Shown here in pieces: positions 44,434 through 54,748 of a stretch of 64,000 nucleotides of DNA. Position numbers and translations under genes: made by a program. Each line of letters starts with the position of its first letter. The first letter of the stretch is position 1. Below the pieces are notes generated by a model that was not told the origin of the DNA, searched no databases, and saw only the letters and a program-made list of their open reading frames with translations. The DNA comes from Mesorhizobium qingshengii (GTDB lineage Bacteria; Pseudomonadota; Alphaproteobacteria; Rhizobiales; Rhizobiaceae): contig NZ_FMXM01000007.1 in the NCBI RefSeq assembly GCF_900103325.1, forward strand, positions 186,001-250,000, in the 5' to 3' direction.

Positions 44434-45272
44434 AAGTCATCCCTACGGTTTTTGGCCGAGAAGACATGGTCGGAGCCGGGGAATGTCCGGCTTCGCACCT
44501 CCGATGCATAGCTTGCCGCGGCATGCGAGATCACGCTGCGCAGATCGGCATATTCCTTGACGAATTTCGGCACCCGGTCGACGGTCAGCCCGACCATGTC
44601 GTCGATGACTAGGATCTGGCCGTCGCAATCGCGGCTGGCGCCGATGCCGATGGTTGGAATGGCGATGCGGTGGGTAATATCGGCCGCAACCGTCTCGACC
44701 GTGCCTTCGATAACCACCGAGAACGCACCGGCTTCCTCTACAGCGAGCGCGTCGCGAACCAATGCCTCGACGTTCTCCTCGGTGCGGCCCTTGATCTTGT
44801 AGCCGCCATCCTTCTCGACCGATTGCGGCAGCAGGCCGATATGCCCCATGACCGCAATGCCGGCGGCCACGATCGCCGCGATCTGCCGGGCCATGTCGAC
44901 GCCGCCTTCGATTTTCACCGCCTGGCAGCCGGTTTCGTCGACCACCCGCCGCGCCGAGGCAACGGCTTGCGCTGCTGAATCCTCATAGCTGCCGGCCGGC
45001 AGGTCGACGACGACGCAGGCCTTGGCCGAACCGCGCATCACCGCTTGCCCATGCGCGATCATCATCTCGAGCGAGGCACCCAGCGTCGTCTGGAGGCCAT
45101 GCAGGACCATGGCGACGCTGTCGCCGACCAGAAGCAGATCGACATGCTCGTCAAGCAAACGGGCAAAGGGATAGGTATAAGCGGTCAGGCAGACGATCGG
45201 CGTGCCGCCCTTGCGGCGGCGAATCAGATCGGCGCTGATGCGAATGTCGGTGGTCGGCAATTCGTGGGCCAA
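44430..45272 (-). CDS. panB: 3-methyl-2-oxobutanoate hydroxymethyltransferase
   Basis: The 280-residue enzyme makes ketopantoate from 2-oxoisovalerate and methylene-tetrahydrofolate, the first pantothenate step. Magnesium and substrate residues lie in LLVGDSVAMVLHG (about 46-58), KIEGG near 120 and GHIGLLPQS near 142. It forms an operon with panC. The intermediate step (panE or ilvC) is elsewhere. Confidence 0.96.
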   Translation of the reverse strand: MAHELPTTDIRISADLIRRRKGGTPIVCLTAYTYPFARLLDEHVDLLLVGDSVAMVLHGLQTTLGASLEMMIAHGQAVMRGSAKACVVVDLPAGSYEDSAAQAVASARRVVDETGCQAVKIEGGVDMARQIAAIVAAGIAVMGHIGLLPQSVEKDGGYKIKGRTEENVEALVRDALAVEEAGAFSVVIEGTVETVAADITHRIAIPTIGIGASRDCDGQILVIDDMVGLTVDRVPKFVKEYADLRSVISHAAASYASEVRSRTFPGSDHVFSAKNRRDDL

Positions 45273-45499
45273 TCGTCACCTCCTTCGGCCGCAGCCGGGT
45301 TGGATACCCGCATGTGCGCGCAGAGCTTTAGAAAGACCGCAAAGGCTTGGCAAGCGCGCATCCGGCGAAGGACAAGATCACGGGCTTTTGTCGGGTCTCC
45401 GGCAAGCCATTTGTGCGCTCCCTGCGGCAAAAGCCTTGCCTTCCCGAAGGCCTGACGCCATAAGCAGGAAACGGGCGCCGTCGGCGCGAGGGTTCTGAG

Positions 45500-45898
45500 A
45501 TGAAGACTTTCCTTACGCAGTTTTTCACCTGGTGGAACAGCCAGACGCTGGGAACGCGCCTGCACACCTGGCGGCATGGCAGGAAGGTCGGCCAGGACGA
45601 GACGGGCAACGTCTACTACGAGGGTGGCATCGATTCGGAAGGCCGCACGCGCCGCTGGGTCATCTATCGCAACTATTCGGAAGCGTCGGCCATTCCGCCC
45701 GGCTGGCACGGTTGGATCCATCACCGTGTCGATGTCGCGCCGCCGAGCGAGGACTACAAGCCACGCGACTGGCAGAAGCCGCATCAGCCCAATTTGACCG
45801 GCAGCCCGGCGGCCTATCGGCCGAAGGGCTCGGTGCTGACCAATCAGCATCGCCCGCAGGTCACTGGCGACTACGACGCCTGGACGCCCGGGTCGTAA
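45500..45898 (+). CDS. NADH:ubiquinone oxidoreductase subunit NDUFA12 family
   Basis: The 132-residue protein is the alphaproteobacterial homologue of the complex I accessory subunit NDUFA12: FFTWWNSQTLGTRLHT, GRKVGQDETGNVYYE, RRWVIYRNYSEASAIPP and WHGWIHH are all present. It supports complex I assembly at the inner membrane. It precedes DUF2155, an order commonly seen in Rhizobiales. Confidence 0.95.
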   Translation: MKTFLTQFFTWWNSQTLGTRLHTWRHGRKVGQDETGNVYYEGGIDSEGRTRRWVIYRNYSEASAIPPGWHGWIHHRVDVAPPSEDYKPRDWQKPHQPNLTGSPAAYRPKGSVLTNQHRPQVTGDYDAWTPGS

Positions 45899-46038
45899 CG
45901 GCCGCGGCTTGTAACGGCGCAAGGGCAGGCCGGTCCTTTATCGCCACAATTGGTGTTTAGCTGCTTGCTGATCAGAAAACGGCGACTAGCCTTGGCGATC
46001 GACAGAATCACCCGGGCGCGAACCACCGGTATCCCTAT

Positions 46039-46617
46039 ATGAGCTTTTTCAGCCTGACATCGATGGGCGGCCTGACGGTAGCCGCCGGCCTTGCCGTCAG
46101 CACCGCGGCCTTTGCCGCTTCGCCCGCACCTGCCGCGCCCGCGCCGGCGGCGCCCGCAGGATCGGATCGCATCACCAATCCGGTTGCCGAATTCGCCGGC
46201 ATCGACAAGATCACCGGCCGCATCATCACCTTTGACGTCTATATCGACGAGACGGTGCAGTTCGGCGCTTTACAGGTGACCCCGCGCGTCTGTTATTCGC
46301 GGCCGCAGACCGAGGAGCCTAAGACCGATTCCTTCGTCGAAGTCGACGAGATCACGCTCGACCGCAAGATTCGCCGTATCTTCACCGGCTGGATGTTCGC
46401 CGAAAGCCCAGGCCTCAACGCTGTCGAACATGCCGTCTATGACGTCTGGCTGAAGGCCTGCAAGCAGAAGTCGGATGTCCCTGCGCCAGACGCCGCCAAG
46501 GCTGACGGAACCAAAGCCGACGCTACCAAGCCTGCTGCAGCCAAGCCGGAGACTGCACCCACTCCGGATGTGGCGCAGCCCGATCCCGCACAACCGGATG
46601 CCACCGACGCCAACTGA
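46039..46617 (+). CDS. DUF2155 secreted protein
   Basis: The 192-residue protein has a signal peptide (about 1-30), then DUF2155: DKITGRIITFDVYIDETVQF, VTPRVCYSRP, and RIFTGWMFAESPGLNAVEHAVYDVW (in parts). The last 40 residues are a low-complexity Ala/Pro/Lys/Asp tail. The family is periplasmic, of unknown function, and lies beside aat in many Rhizobiales, as here. Confidence 0.92.
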   Translation: MSFFSLTSMGGLTVAAGLAVSTAAFAASPAPAAPAPAAPAGSDRITNPVAEFAGIDKITGRIITFDVYIDETVQFGALQVTPRVCYSRPQTEEPKTDSFVEVDEITLDRKIRRIFTGWMFAESPGLNAVEHAVYDVWLKACKQKSDVPAPDAAKADGTKADATKPAAAKPETAPTPDVAQPDPAQPDATDAN

Positions 46618-46695
46618 TCCTCCGGAACCGTCGCCGCCATCATGCGTTAGGGCCACGAACGGCAGCGCATCAATGCGCCTGGAGGACGGTTTCCC

Positions 46696-47082
46696 ATGTC
46701 AGACCACAAGCGGATCACCGCCAGCAAGAAAGAGCTGCTCGAACTCGAAAAGGGGTTCTGGACGGGCGACGCGGCCTACTACGCGGCTAATGCCGACACC
46801 GAATGCCTGGTTGCCTTTCCGCAGATGGCAAAGGCGATGGACAATGCCGATCTCGCCAAGACCGCGACCAAGCCCAACCGCTGGCGCGACCTCGATATCG
46901 AGCTCAAGGGAATAATCGAGCCGGGCAGCGATATCATCATGCTGACCTACGAGGCCCATGCGACACGCGAGAACGGCGAACCCTACGCGGCGTTGGTCAG
47001 CACCGGCTATGTCCATCGCGTCAACGGCTGGAAGATGATGTTCCATTCGCAGACACCGTTGGAGACCGCGACCGGGAAGTGA
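46696..47082 (+). CDS. NTF2-like (DUF4440/SnoaL-type) protein
   Basis: The 128-residue protein has the order of a DUF4440 fold: SKKELLELEKGFWTGDAAYY, then a central helix, then IIMLTYEAHATREN and GYVHRVNGWKMMFHSQTP. It may bind a small molecule; the role is unknown. It is convergent with aat. Confidence 0.82.
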   Translation: MSDHKRITASKKELLELEKGFWTGDAAYYAANADTECLVAFPQMAKAMDNADLAKTATKPNRWRDLDIELKGIIEPGSDIIMLTYEAHATRENGEPYAALVSTGYVHRVNGWKMMFHSQTPLETATGK

Positions 47083-47094
47083 GAGGCTTGAACG

Positions 47095-47712
47095 TCAGGG
47101 AAAAAAGATCGCCTCACCCTTCAGCGCTTCGGCCAGCATCTTCTCGTATTTGCCGCGCGGCACGTCGACCGCGCCGAAGCGCTTCAGGTGCTCGGTGGTG
47201 AACTGCGTATCCAGCAACGCGAAGCCCCGTTCCTTCAACCGCTCGACCAGATAAAACAGGCAGGTCTTGGAGGCGTCTGTCTCCCTGGCGAACATGCTCT
47301 CGCCAAAGAACACTCGGCCGAGCGACACGCCATAGAGGCCGCCGACCATCCTGTCCTCGCGCCAGGCCTCAACCGAATGACAATGGCCCAGCCGGTGCAG
47401 TTGCACATAGGCTTCGCGGATCGGCGCATTGATCCAGGTCGACCGGCGCTCCTCGCGCTTTTCGGCGCAGCCATCGATCGTCGCTTCGAAATCGAAATCG
47501 AAACGGATGTCGAACGGGTGCTTGCGGATCGTCTTCTTCAAGCTCTTGGGCGTGTGAAAACCTTCGAGCGGGATGATGCCGCGCGTTTCCGGCCGCACCC
47601 AGAACACTTCTGGATCGCTGGCGCTCTCGGCCATCGGAAAGACGCCCGAGGCATAGGCCTTGAGCAGCAGGTCGGTGGGGATGCGATAGCCGGGCGCGTA
47701 GGGACGGGTCAT
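47095..47712 (-). CDS. aat: Leucyl/phenylalanyl-tRNA--protein transferase
   Basis: The 205-residue enzyme adds Leu or Phe to N-terminal Arg or Lys of proteins, marking them for ClpAP via the N-end rule. [21 protein letters not shown] (in part), GCHSVEAW-like [10 protein letters not shown] (about 110), [12 protein letters not shown] (about 127) and [14 protein letters not shown] are conserved. It follows accC by 12 bases in the same operon. Confidence 0.95.
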   Translation of the reverse strand: MTRPYAPGYRIPTDLLLKAYASGVFPMAESASDPEVFWVRPETRGIIPLEGFHTPKSLKKTIRKHPFDIRFDFDFEATIDGCAEKREERRSTWINAPIREAYVQLHRLGHCHSVEAWREDRMVGGLYGVSLGRVFFGESMFARETDASKTCLFYLVERLKERGFALLDTQFTTEHLKRFGAVDVPRGKYEKMLAEALKGEAIFFP

Positions 47713-47724
47713 CGCGTTCCCGCG

Positions 47725-49068
47725 CTATTCGCCTTTGGCCAGGTATTTTTCCAGCCAGTGGATATCGTACTCGCCATTGGCGATGTCCGCATTGCCGACG
47801 AGATCGCGAAACAGCGGCAGCGTCGTCTTGATGCCGTCGACGACGAACTCATCCAGGGCCCGCCGCAGCCGCATCATGCACTCGACGCGGTTGCGCCCGT
47901 GCACGATCAGCTTGCCGATCAGGCTGTCGTAATAGGGCGGGATCTTGTAGCCGGAATAGACGCCTGAATCGACGCGGATGCCGAGGCCGCCAGGCGTGTG
48001 GAAGTGGGTGATGGTGCCGGGCGAGGGGGTGAAGGTGCGCGGGTCCTCGGCATTGATGCGGCATTCGATGGCGTGGCCGTTGAACTTGATGTCTTCCTGT
48101 TTCACCGAGAGCCCGCCGCCGGAGGCGACGCGGATCTGTTCATGCACCAGATCGATGCCGGTGATCGCTTCCGTCACCGGATGCTCGACCTGCAGGCGCG
48201 TGTTCATCTCAATGAAGTAGAATTCGCCATTCTCGTAGAGAAACTCGATCGTGCCGGCGCCGGAATAGCCAAGGTCGGCAATGGCCTTGGCGCAGATGTC
48301 ACCGATGCGGGCGCGTTCCTCGGCATTGAGTGCCGGCGAGGGCGCCTCTTCCCAGACTTTCTGGTGGCGGCGTTGCAGCGAGCAGTCGCGCTCGCCGAAA
48401 TGGACGCCGCGGCCGAAACCGTCGCCGAACACCTGCACCTCGATATGGCGCGGCTTTTCCAGGTATTTCTCGATGTAGACGGCATCGTCGCCGAAGGCCG
48501 CACCCGCTTCCGTGCTCGCTGTCTGCAAGGCGATCTCAAGGTCAGCCTCGGTAAGGGCGACCTTCATACCGCGCCCGCCACCGCCAGCCGATGCCTTGAT
48601 GATCACGGGATAGCCGATCTCGGCGGCGATGCGCCTGGCTTCCTTTTGATCGGTCACGGCGCCGTCGGAGCCCGGCACCACCGGAATGCCGAGGCGCTTT
48701 GCGGTTCGCTTGGCTTCGATCTTGTCGCCCATGATGCGGATGTGATCGCCGGACGGACCGATGAAGGTGATATTGTGCGCGGCCAGGATGTCGGCGAACT
48801 TGGCGTTCTCCGACAGGAAGCCGTAGCCCGGATGCACCGCGTCGGCGCCGGTGATCTCGCAGGCGGCAACGATTTGATGGATGTTGAGATAGCTGTCGCG
48901 CGATGGCGGCGGCCCGATGCAGACGCTCTCGTCGGCCAGCCGCACATGCATGGCGTCGGCATCGGCGGTCGAATGCACCACCACCGTCTGGATACCGAGT
49001 TCCTTGCAGGCGCGCAGCACCCGAAGCGCGATTTCGCCGCGATTGGCGATGAGAATCTTCTGAAACAT
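47725..49068 (-). CDS. accC: Biotin carboxylase subunit of acetyl-CoA carboxylase
   Basis: The 447-residue enzyme carboxylates the biotin on AccB using ATP and bicarbonate. [14 protein letters not shown] opens the fold, the ATP-grasp loop [14 protein letters not shown] is at about 159, and [16 protein letters not shown] (about 286) holds catalytic residues. It lies ten bases after accB in an operon. Confidence 0.97.
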   Translation of the reverse strand: MFQKILIANRGEIALRVLRACKELGIQTVVVHSTADADAMHVRLADESVCIGPPPSRDSYLNIHQIVAACEITGADAVHPGYGFLSENAKFADILAAHNITFIGPSGDHIRIMGDKIEAKRTAKRLGIPVVPGSDGAVTDQKEARRIAAEIGYPVIIKASAGGGGRGMKVALTEADLEIALQTASTEAGAAFGDDAVYIEKYLEKPRHIEVQVFGDGFGRGVHFGERDCSLQRRHQKVWEEAPSPALNAEERARIGDICAKAIADLGYSGAGTIEFLYENGEFYFIEMNTRLQVEHPVTEAITGIDLVHEQIRVASGGGLSVKQEDIKFNGHAIECRINAEDPRTFTPSPGTITHFHTPGGLGIRVDSGVYSGYKIPPYYDSLIGKLIVHGRNRVECMMRLRRALDEFVVDGIKTTLPLFRDLVGNADIANGEYDIHWLEKYLAKGE

Positions 49069-49078
49069 CCGGCCCGCT

Positions 49079-49537
49079 CTACTCGATCACGACGAGCGGC
49101 ATGCCGTACTCGACCGGCTGCGCGTCCTCGAACAGGATCGCCGTCACCGTGCCGGCGCGGGGCGAGGGAATCTGGTTCATCGTCTTCATAGCCTCGATGA
49201 TCAGCAGTGTCTGGCCTTCCTTGACCTTCTGGCCGACTTCGATGAACGCCTTGGCGTCGGGCGACGGCGCCAGATAGGCGGTGCCGACCATCGGCGAGGC
49301 CACCGCGTTCTTCGACACGTCGACCGTTGCCGGGCCGGCCGCGGCGGCAGGCTGGGCTGCTGCCGGCGCATAGGCCGGTTGCGGCGCTGCGATCGCATGG
49401 ACGGCAGGTGCCTGCCGCGAGACGCGCACCTTCAGGTCGCCCAGTTCAACCTCGATCTCGGTCAGGTTGGTGTCGTTCAGTATGCCCGCCAGATCGCGGA
49501 TCAGTTGCTGGTCAACACCGGTCTTCTTTATCGACAT
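49079..49537 (-). CDS. accB: Biotin carboxyl carrier protein of acetyl-CoA carboxylase
   Basis: From the ATG at 49537 the protein has 152 residues. An N-terminal helix region and an Ala/Pro-rich linker lead to the biotinyl domain, where [10 protein letters not shown] (about 115-124) carries the biotinylated lysine. The order aroQ-accB-accC is the usual one. The ATG overlaps no upstream stop; the frame extends further but the family starts at [10 protein letters not shown]. Confidence 0.96.
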   Translation of the reverse strand: MSIKKTGVDQQLIRDLAGILNDTNLTEIEVELGDLKVRVSRQAPAVHAIAAPQPAYAPAAAQPAAAAGPATVDVSKNAVASPMVGTAYLAPSPDAKAFIEVGQKVKEGQTLLIIEAMKTMNQIPSPRAGTVTAILFEDAQPVEYGMPLVVIE

Positions 49538-49563
49538 TTTCGAGCCTTCTGTTTGTTGGCCGG

Positions 49564-49998
49564 TCATAGGCGTGCGGCCAGCGCCTGCAGCGCCAGCGTG
49601 TAGCCGAGCGGCCCAAAGCCACAGATCATGCCGACGGCAACCGGCGCGACCATGGAGACGTGGCGGAATGATTCCCGCGCATGGATGTTGGAAAGATGGA
49701 CTTCGGCGACTGGCAGCGGCGCGACGGCGCGGATGGCGTCATGGATCGCGATCGAGGTGTGGCTGTAGGCGCCCGGATTGATGACGATGCCGACAGCCTT
49801 GTCTCCGGCTTCCTGAATCCAGTCGACAAGGTCGCCCTCGTGGTTCGACTGGCGGAAATCGATCTCGAACCCAAGCGAAGCGCCGGCCTGCTTGCAGTCG
49901 TCGGCGATCGCGGCAAGCGTCTTGCCGCCATAGATGCCTGGCTCGCGCTTGCCGAGCGCGTTGAGATTGGGACCGTTCAGGACGAAAACCGTTTTCAA
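49564..49998 (-). CDS. aroQ: 3-dehydroquinate dehydratase, type II
   Basis: The 144-residue enzyme makes 3-dehydroshikimate in the shikimate pathway. [19 protein letters not shown] (in part; with the catalytic Tyr), [13 protein letters not shown] (about 50), [16 protein letters not shown] (about 75) and [11 protein letters not shown] (about 98) are the type II signatures. It heads the aroQ-accB-accC-aat operon. Confidence 0.97.
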   Translation of the reverse strand: MKTVFVLNGPNLNALGKREPGIYGGKTLAAIADDCKQAGASLGFEIDFRQSNHEGDLVDWIQEAGDKAVGIVINPGAYSHTSIAIHDAIRAVAPLPVAEVHLSNIHARESFRHVSMVAPVAVGMICGFGPLGYTLALQALAARL

Positions 49999-50143
49999 AA
50001 AAGCCGACCTTCTTCGGCGCCGACATCAAGCCGGCGCGCTGGGCCCTCTATAATGGGCATAGACGTCCGCGAAAAGAGCGCAAGTGCGTTCTTTCACTGT
50101 CCACAACAGGCGGAAATGCGCCCGTGAAGAAAAGCGAGGTTGA

Positions 50144-50944
50144 TCAAAGCGCGGCTTTCGCCGCCTGAATCTTTTCCGCGAGCACTTCCTGTCCGAGCGC
50201 CCCGAACACGACCTCGTTGCCGACCACATAGGATGGCGTTCCGGTGATCGCCAGCTTGTTGGCAAGATCATAGGTCTTGGAGAAAGCCTCGGGGATCGAC
50301 GGGTCCTTCATTTTCTCGCGTAGCGTTGCTTCGTCGGCGCCGAGCGAAAGCGCGATCTTGATGGCCGCTGCCTCCGTGGCGCGTCCCTGGCCGCCGAGCA
50401 GCGCATTGTGGAATTCGCCGTACTTTTCCGGCATCATCAGGTGGAACGCCATCGAGACGACGCTCGCTTTCTGCGAATCCGGTCCGAGGATGGGAAATTC
50501 CTTGAGCACGAAGCGCAGGTCCGGATCGGCCTTGGTCAGCGCCCGCATGTCGTCGATGGCGCGTTTGCAGAAGCCGCAATTGTAGTCATAGAACTCGACG
50601 ATGGTGACCTTGCCGTTCGGGTTGCCGACGACGCCGTCGAAAGCCGAGTTGAAGATCTGGTCCTTGGCGTCCTTGATCACGCCCAGATGGGCGATGCGCT
50701 GCTCTTCCTTCTGCTTGGCCTCAAGCGCGTCCTGAACCTCCAGAAGCACTTCCGGGTTCTTCAAGAGGTAGTCGCGGATGATGCCTTCCACCTCGGCGCG
50801 GTCGATCTTGGTGTCGCCCGCCATCTGGACAGGCTGCGCCGTGCCGGCCTTTGCAATCTCTGGGCTTCCGGCCACGAATCCGAAAGCCAGCATGGCAAGG
50901 GCGACCGCAATCCCCGTGGTGCCCAGCAGCAGTGCTTTTTTCAT
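50144..50944 (-). CDS. DsbA-family thiol-disulphide protein
   Basis: The 266-residue protein has a signal or anchor helix (about 4-25) and then a thioredoxin fold with a DsbA-type CGFC active site in EFYDYNCGFCKRA (about 125). An N-terminal helical extension with VEGIIRDYLLKNPEVL is characteristic of the Com1/ScsC-like group, some of which trimerise. It acts in the periplasm. Confidence 0.9.
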   Translation of the reverse strand: MKKALLLGTTGIAVALAMLAFGFVAGSPEIAKAGTAQPVQMAGDTKIDRAEVEGIIRDYLLKNPEVLLEVQDALEAKQKEEQRIAHLGVIKDAKDQIFNSAFDGVVGNPNGKVTIVEFYDYNCGFCKRAIDDMRALTKADPDLRFVLKEFPILGPDSQKASVVSMAFHLMMPEKYGEFHNALLGGQGRATEAAAIKIALSLGADEATLREKMKDPSIPEAFSKTYDLANKLAITGTPSYVVGNEVVFGALGQEVLAEKIQAAKAAL

Positions 50945-51014
50945 CGTTCCTGTTCCTTTTGCCTGTTTTCCGGCCCGGTATGCCAGGCTATGTCGCAGCG
51001 CGTGGCCGGAAGGT

Positions 51015-52415
51015 TCACTTGATCTTGATCTTGTTCGACGGTGTGTAGTTTATAATGTCTTGAGCGCGGAGCCAGCGCGGCTCGCCGCGCTTCATCTGCT
51101 GCTGCGCCCGCATGGCGAAAATCTTCGCATCCTTGTAGTTGCCGGAATAGAAGTGACCTTCGGCGGTGGCAAGCTCGGCGCCCGGGATGTCACCCAGTTC
51201 GCCATAGGCCTGCGCCAGGTAACGGTATCCGGCGGAATTTTCTTTGTCGCGCCCCAGACCATTGTTGATCTGCACCACTGCCTTTTTCAAGGATTCTGGT
51301 GTGCCGATGGCCATCAGCGCCTGGCCCCAGGAAACCGGCAGCAGCCCCGACCGCGCCGGATCGAGGCTGACCGCCTTGGCATAGGCGTCCGCGGCATCCT
51401 TGGGCCTGTTCGCCTTCATCAGGATATCGCCACGCAATTCCTGAAAATAGGCGTTTTTCGGCTGGGTCTTGATCAGTGCATTGGTCTTGGCGAGCGCGGT
51501 GGCGATGTCGCCGAACAGGTAGGTGGCCTGGGCATCGCCATATTGCGCGGCGAGGCTGCCTGGCATCTTGCGTATCAGCCGCGACGCGGCCGCCTGGCCG
51601 TCCATGTAGACGGCGATCTTCACTCGCATCATGTCGTGCCGCTGCTGCAGCGCCGGCGGGTCGATCTTGTCGACGTAAGGGCTCTGCTTCACCAGCACTT
51701 CGAGATTGGCGATACGATCCTGCGGCATCGGATGGCTGATACGGTAGGGATCGACCTGCGCGCCCGATAGCGACAGCGCCGTCTGGAAACGGTGGAAAGT
51801 CTTCAGCATGCCCATGCCGGACTGGCCGGTGGCGTTGAGATAGGTGATCGCCGAGCGGTCGGCAGTCATCTCCTCTGTGCGCTGATAGGCGAGGATGCTG
51901 CGCTGTGCCATCTCGCCGCCGCCGGCCGCCACGCCCATGCCAGCGCCGGCAAGGCCGCGGCTGTTGGTGGCGGCGCCGGCGGCGATGGCACCGGCGCCAA
52001 GCAATGTGGCGATGATCGCCATCGTCTTGGCGCGTTCGAGCTGGTCGCGCAGTTTCTGCTGGTGGCCGCCGGCGATATGGCCGGCTTCGTGCGCGATGAC
52101 GCCGATGATCTCGTTGGGTGTTTCGGCCGTCATCAGCGCGCCGGTGTTGATGAACAACCGGCGTCCGGTGACGAAGGCATTGAAGCTCTGATCGTTGACC
52201 AGGACGATGTCGATCCCGTCATTCGCCAGTCCCGCCGCCTTGAAGATCGGCCGCGCATAGTCGCGCACCAGCGCCTCGATCTCGGCATCGCGTATCACGG
52301 GCACGTTCTGGGCGAAGGCGCTGACCGAACTCGTCACCGCAACGACAGCCCCGAGCGAAAGCGTCGCGAAGACGCGCGCTGCCTGGGCAATCGTCGATCT
52401 GGGTCGGCTCAACAT
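51015..52415 (-). CDS. Periplasmic M48 metalloprotease with TPR-like tail (BepA-like)
   Basis: The 466-residue protein has a signal peptide (about 1-35, ending AFA-Q), the zinc motif HEAGH in IGVIAHEAGHIAGGH (about 108-122), the third ligand region near RTEEMTADRSAI (about 180), and a C-terminal TPR-like region from about 280. BepA of E. coli cuts misassembled outer-membrane proteins; a similar role is likely. Confidence 0.9.
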   Translation of the reverse strand: MLSRPRSTIAQAARVFATLSLGAVVAVTSSVSAFAQNVPVIRDAEIEALVRDYARPIFKAAGLANDGIDIVLVNDQSFNAFVTGRRLFINTGALMTAETPNEIIGVIAHEAGHIAGGHQQKLRDQLERAKTMAIIATLLGAGAIAAGAATNSRGLAGAGMGVAAGGGEMAQRSILAYQRTEEMTADRSAITYLNATGQSGMGMLKTFHRFQTALSLSGAQVDPYRISHPMPQDRIANLEVLVKQSPYVDKIDPPALQQRHDMMRVKIAVYMDGQAAASRLIRKMPGSLAAQYGDAQATYLFGDIATALAKTNALIKTQPKNAYFQELRGDILMKANRPKDAADAYAKAVSLDPARSGLLPVSWGQALMAIGTPESLKKAVVQINNGLGRDKENSAGYRYLAQAYGELGDIPGAELATAEGHFYSGNYKDAKIFAMRAQQQMKRGEPRWLRAQDIINYTPSNKIKIK

Positions 52416-52560
52416 GACGTGTCCACTGGTAGACGAGCGGGCGAAGGATGAAAAGTCGGCACCGGAAACTTCCTCAACTTGTGATCCTCACATCAATCGG
52501 GCATTTGTGCGGCGCATGCGCCAGAAGTTGGCGCCCTCAGCCATCGGGAATATTGGTTAA

Positions 52561-53709
52561 ATGGTCGTTTCGCTCTCACGCCGTGGCAATGTCGAGCCGT
52601 TCCACGCGATGGACATCCTGGCCGAGGCAAACCGGCTGAAGGCCCAGGGTGTGCCGGTTGTTTCCATGGCCGTCGGACAGCCCTCCGATCCGGCGCCCGC
52701 CCGCGTTCGCGCGGCGGCAGGCAAGGCCTTGCAGGACGGACGCATCGGCTACACCGACACGCTCGGCCTCGCCGCCCTGCGCAAGGCGATCGCCGAACAC
52801 TATGCCGATCACTATGGCCTCGATGTTCCACCCAGCCGGATCGCGGTGACCACCGGATCGTCGGCCGCTTTCAACCTCGCCTTTCTGGCAATGTTCGATC
52901 CTGGCGACCGCGTCGCCATCGCCGCGCCCGGCTATCCCGCCTATCGCAACATCATGGCAGCGCTCGGCATCGAGGTGGTCGAGATCGAGCTTGGCGAAGA
53001 GGCCTACCTGCATGCCGGCCATCTCGAGACGGCGCATCGCGAGAAGCCGCTGAAGGGCGTTCTGTTTGCTAGCCCGGCTAACCCAACTGGCGCTGTCATT
53101 CCCGCCGCCGAACTGTCGGCGTTGGTGAAGACGGCGCAAGACCTCGGCATCGCAGTGATCTCCGACGAGATCTACCACCGGCTGGCCTATGCTGCCCCCG
53201 ACACCACGACTCTCGCCTACGGAAGCAGCGTGACGGTGATCAATTCCTTCTCGAAGTATTACTGCATGACCGGCTGGCGCATCGGCTGGATGGTGCTGCC
53301 GGAAGAGCTGGTGCGGCCGGTCGAGCGCATCGCCCAGAGCCTCTACATTTCACCGCCGGAGTTGTCGCAGATCGCCGCGATCGAGGCCTTCGCCGCAACC
53401 GAGGAGCTGGAGGCGGTCAAGGGCCGCTACGCCTGGAATCGTGAGCTCCTGATGAAACGTCTGCCGGAACTCGGCTTTTCGCTGGCCGCACCCATGGATG
53501 GCGCCTTCTATGCCTTTTGCGATGTCACCAGACACACCAATGACAGCATGGCCTTCGCGCGAAGGATGCTGGCGGAAGCGCATGTGGCGGCAACGCCCGG
53601 CCGCGACTTCGATACCCAGGCGGGGCACCGCACCATGCGTTTCTCCTATGCCGGCAGCCACGACGACATGGTCGAGGCAATGGCGCGCATCGAACGCTGG
53701 TTGAGGTAG
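52561..53709 (+). CDS. PLP-dependent aminotransferase, class I/II
   Basis: The 382-residue enzyme has [27 protein letters not shown] (substrate Asn), [10 protein letters not shown] and the PLP-lysine segment [15 protein letters not shown] (about 229-243). It belongs to the aspartate aminotransferase fold group; amino-donor preference cannot be read from sequence. It runs into glsA four bases later. Confidence 0.92.
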   Translation: MVVSLSRRGNVEPFHAMDILAEANRLKAQGVPVVSMAVGQPSDPAPARVRAAAGKALQDGRIGYTDTLGLAALRKAIAEHYADHYGLDVPPSRIAVTTGSSAAFNLAFLAMFDPGDRVAIAAPGYPAYRNIMAALGIEVVEIELGEEAYLHAGHLETAHREKPLKGVLFASPANPTGAVIPAAELSALVKTAQDLGIAVISDEIYHRLAYAAPDTTTLAYGSSVTVINSFSKYYCMTGWRIGWMVLPEELVRPVERIAQSLYISPPELSQIAAIEAFAATEELEAVKGRYAWNRELLMKRLPELGFSLAAPMDGAFYAFCDVTRHTNDSMAFARRMLAEAHVAATPGRDFDTQAGHRTMRFSYAGSHDDMVEAMARIERWLR

Positions 53710-53713
53710 CATC

Positions 53714-54643
53714 ATGCCGGAACTCGAGCAGGCACTGGCCGAGATCGCCGCCGAAATGGCCGAACGCACCGATCGTGGCGATGTCGCCACCTACATTCCG
53801 CAGCTCGGCAAGGTCGATCCCAAGAAGTTCGGCATAGCCGCCGTCACCAATGACGGCCGCGTGCTGATGGCGGCCGACGCCGATCAGGCTTTTTCGATCC
53901 AGAGCATCTCAAAAGTGTTCACGCTGACCTTGGCGCTCGGCAATGTCGGCGACGCGCTGTGGCAGCGGGTCGGACGCGAGCCGTCGGGCAATCCGTTCAA
54001 CTCGATCGTGCAACTCGAGCAGGAGAACGGCATCCCGCGCAATCCGTTCATCAATGCCGGCGCCATTGTCGTTTCCGACATCCTGCTTGCCGGCCACCAG
54101 CCGCGCGAGGCGATCGGCGAAATCCTGCGCTTCATCCAGTTTCTGGCCGATGACGAGACTGTTATCATCGACCGCGAGGTCGCCGCTTCCGAAAGGGCTA
54201 CTGGCTATCGTAATTTTGCGCTCGCCAACTACATGAAATCCTTCGGTAATCTCCATCACGAGCCGGAATTGGCGCTGGGCGTCTATTTCCACCACTGCGC
54301 CATTGCCATGAGCTGCCGGCAACTGGCGCTCGCCGGCCGTTTCCTCGCCAATGGCGGCAAGAACCCGGCGACCGGGCATTCCGTGGTGTCGGCCGAGCGC
54401 GCGCGTCGCATTGGCGCGATGATGCTGACCTGCGGCCACTATGACGGCTCAGGCGACTTTGCCTTCCGCGTCGGCATTCCCGGCAAGAGCGGCGTCGGCG
54501 GCGGCATACTGGGCATTGTGCCGGGCGTCGCCTCGCTTGCCGTCTGGTCGCCTGGCCTCAACGCCAATGGCAATTCCAAGCTGGGTTCGATCGCGCTGGA
54601 AAAGCTGGCCAGGATGATGAACTGGTCGATCTTCGCGCCATAG
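53714..54643 (+). CDS. glsA: Glutaminase
   Basis: The 309-residue enzyme hydrolyses glutamine to glutamate and ammonia. The serine-lysine pair is in [11 protein letters not shown] (about 61-70); [19 protein letters not shown] and the [15 protein letters not shown] loop (about 255) are conserved. Length is standard. It is the second gene of a two-gene unit with the aminotransferase, a sensible pairing for nitrogen use. Confidence 0.96.
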   Translation: MPELEQALAEIAAEMAERTDRGDVATYIPQLGKVDPKKFGIAAVTNDGRVLMAADADQAFSIQSISKVFTLTLALGNVGDALWQRVGREPSGNPFNSIVQLEQENGIPRNPFINAGAIVVSDILLAGHQPREAIGEILRFIQFLADDETVIIDREVAASERATGYRNFALANYMKSFGNLHHEPELALGVYFHHCAIAMSCRQLALAGRFLANGGKNPATGHSVVSAERARRIGAMMLTCGHYDGSGDFAFRVGIPGKSGVGGGILGIVPGVASLAVWSPGLNANGNSKLGSIALEKLARMMNWSIFAP

Positions 54644-54674
54644 CATATCGCCATCTGCCAGAACGCCAGATATG

Positions 54675-54716
54675 AAAAATCCCGCGCCGTTTTTCGAACG
54701 GCACGGGATTCTCTTT
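54675..54716. terminator. Bidirectional intrinsic terminator between glsA and rne
   Basis: AATCCCGCGCCGTT and AACGGCACGGGATT pair with one mismatch. A CTCTTTT tract follows on the plus strand and TTTTTC on the minus strand. It sits in the gap between the two convergent stops and can serve both. Confidence 0.85.
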
Positions 54717-54748
54717 TGTCAAAAAATCAATTCAAGCGACTGAAAGGC

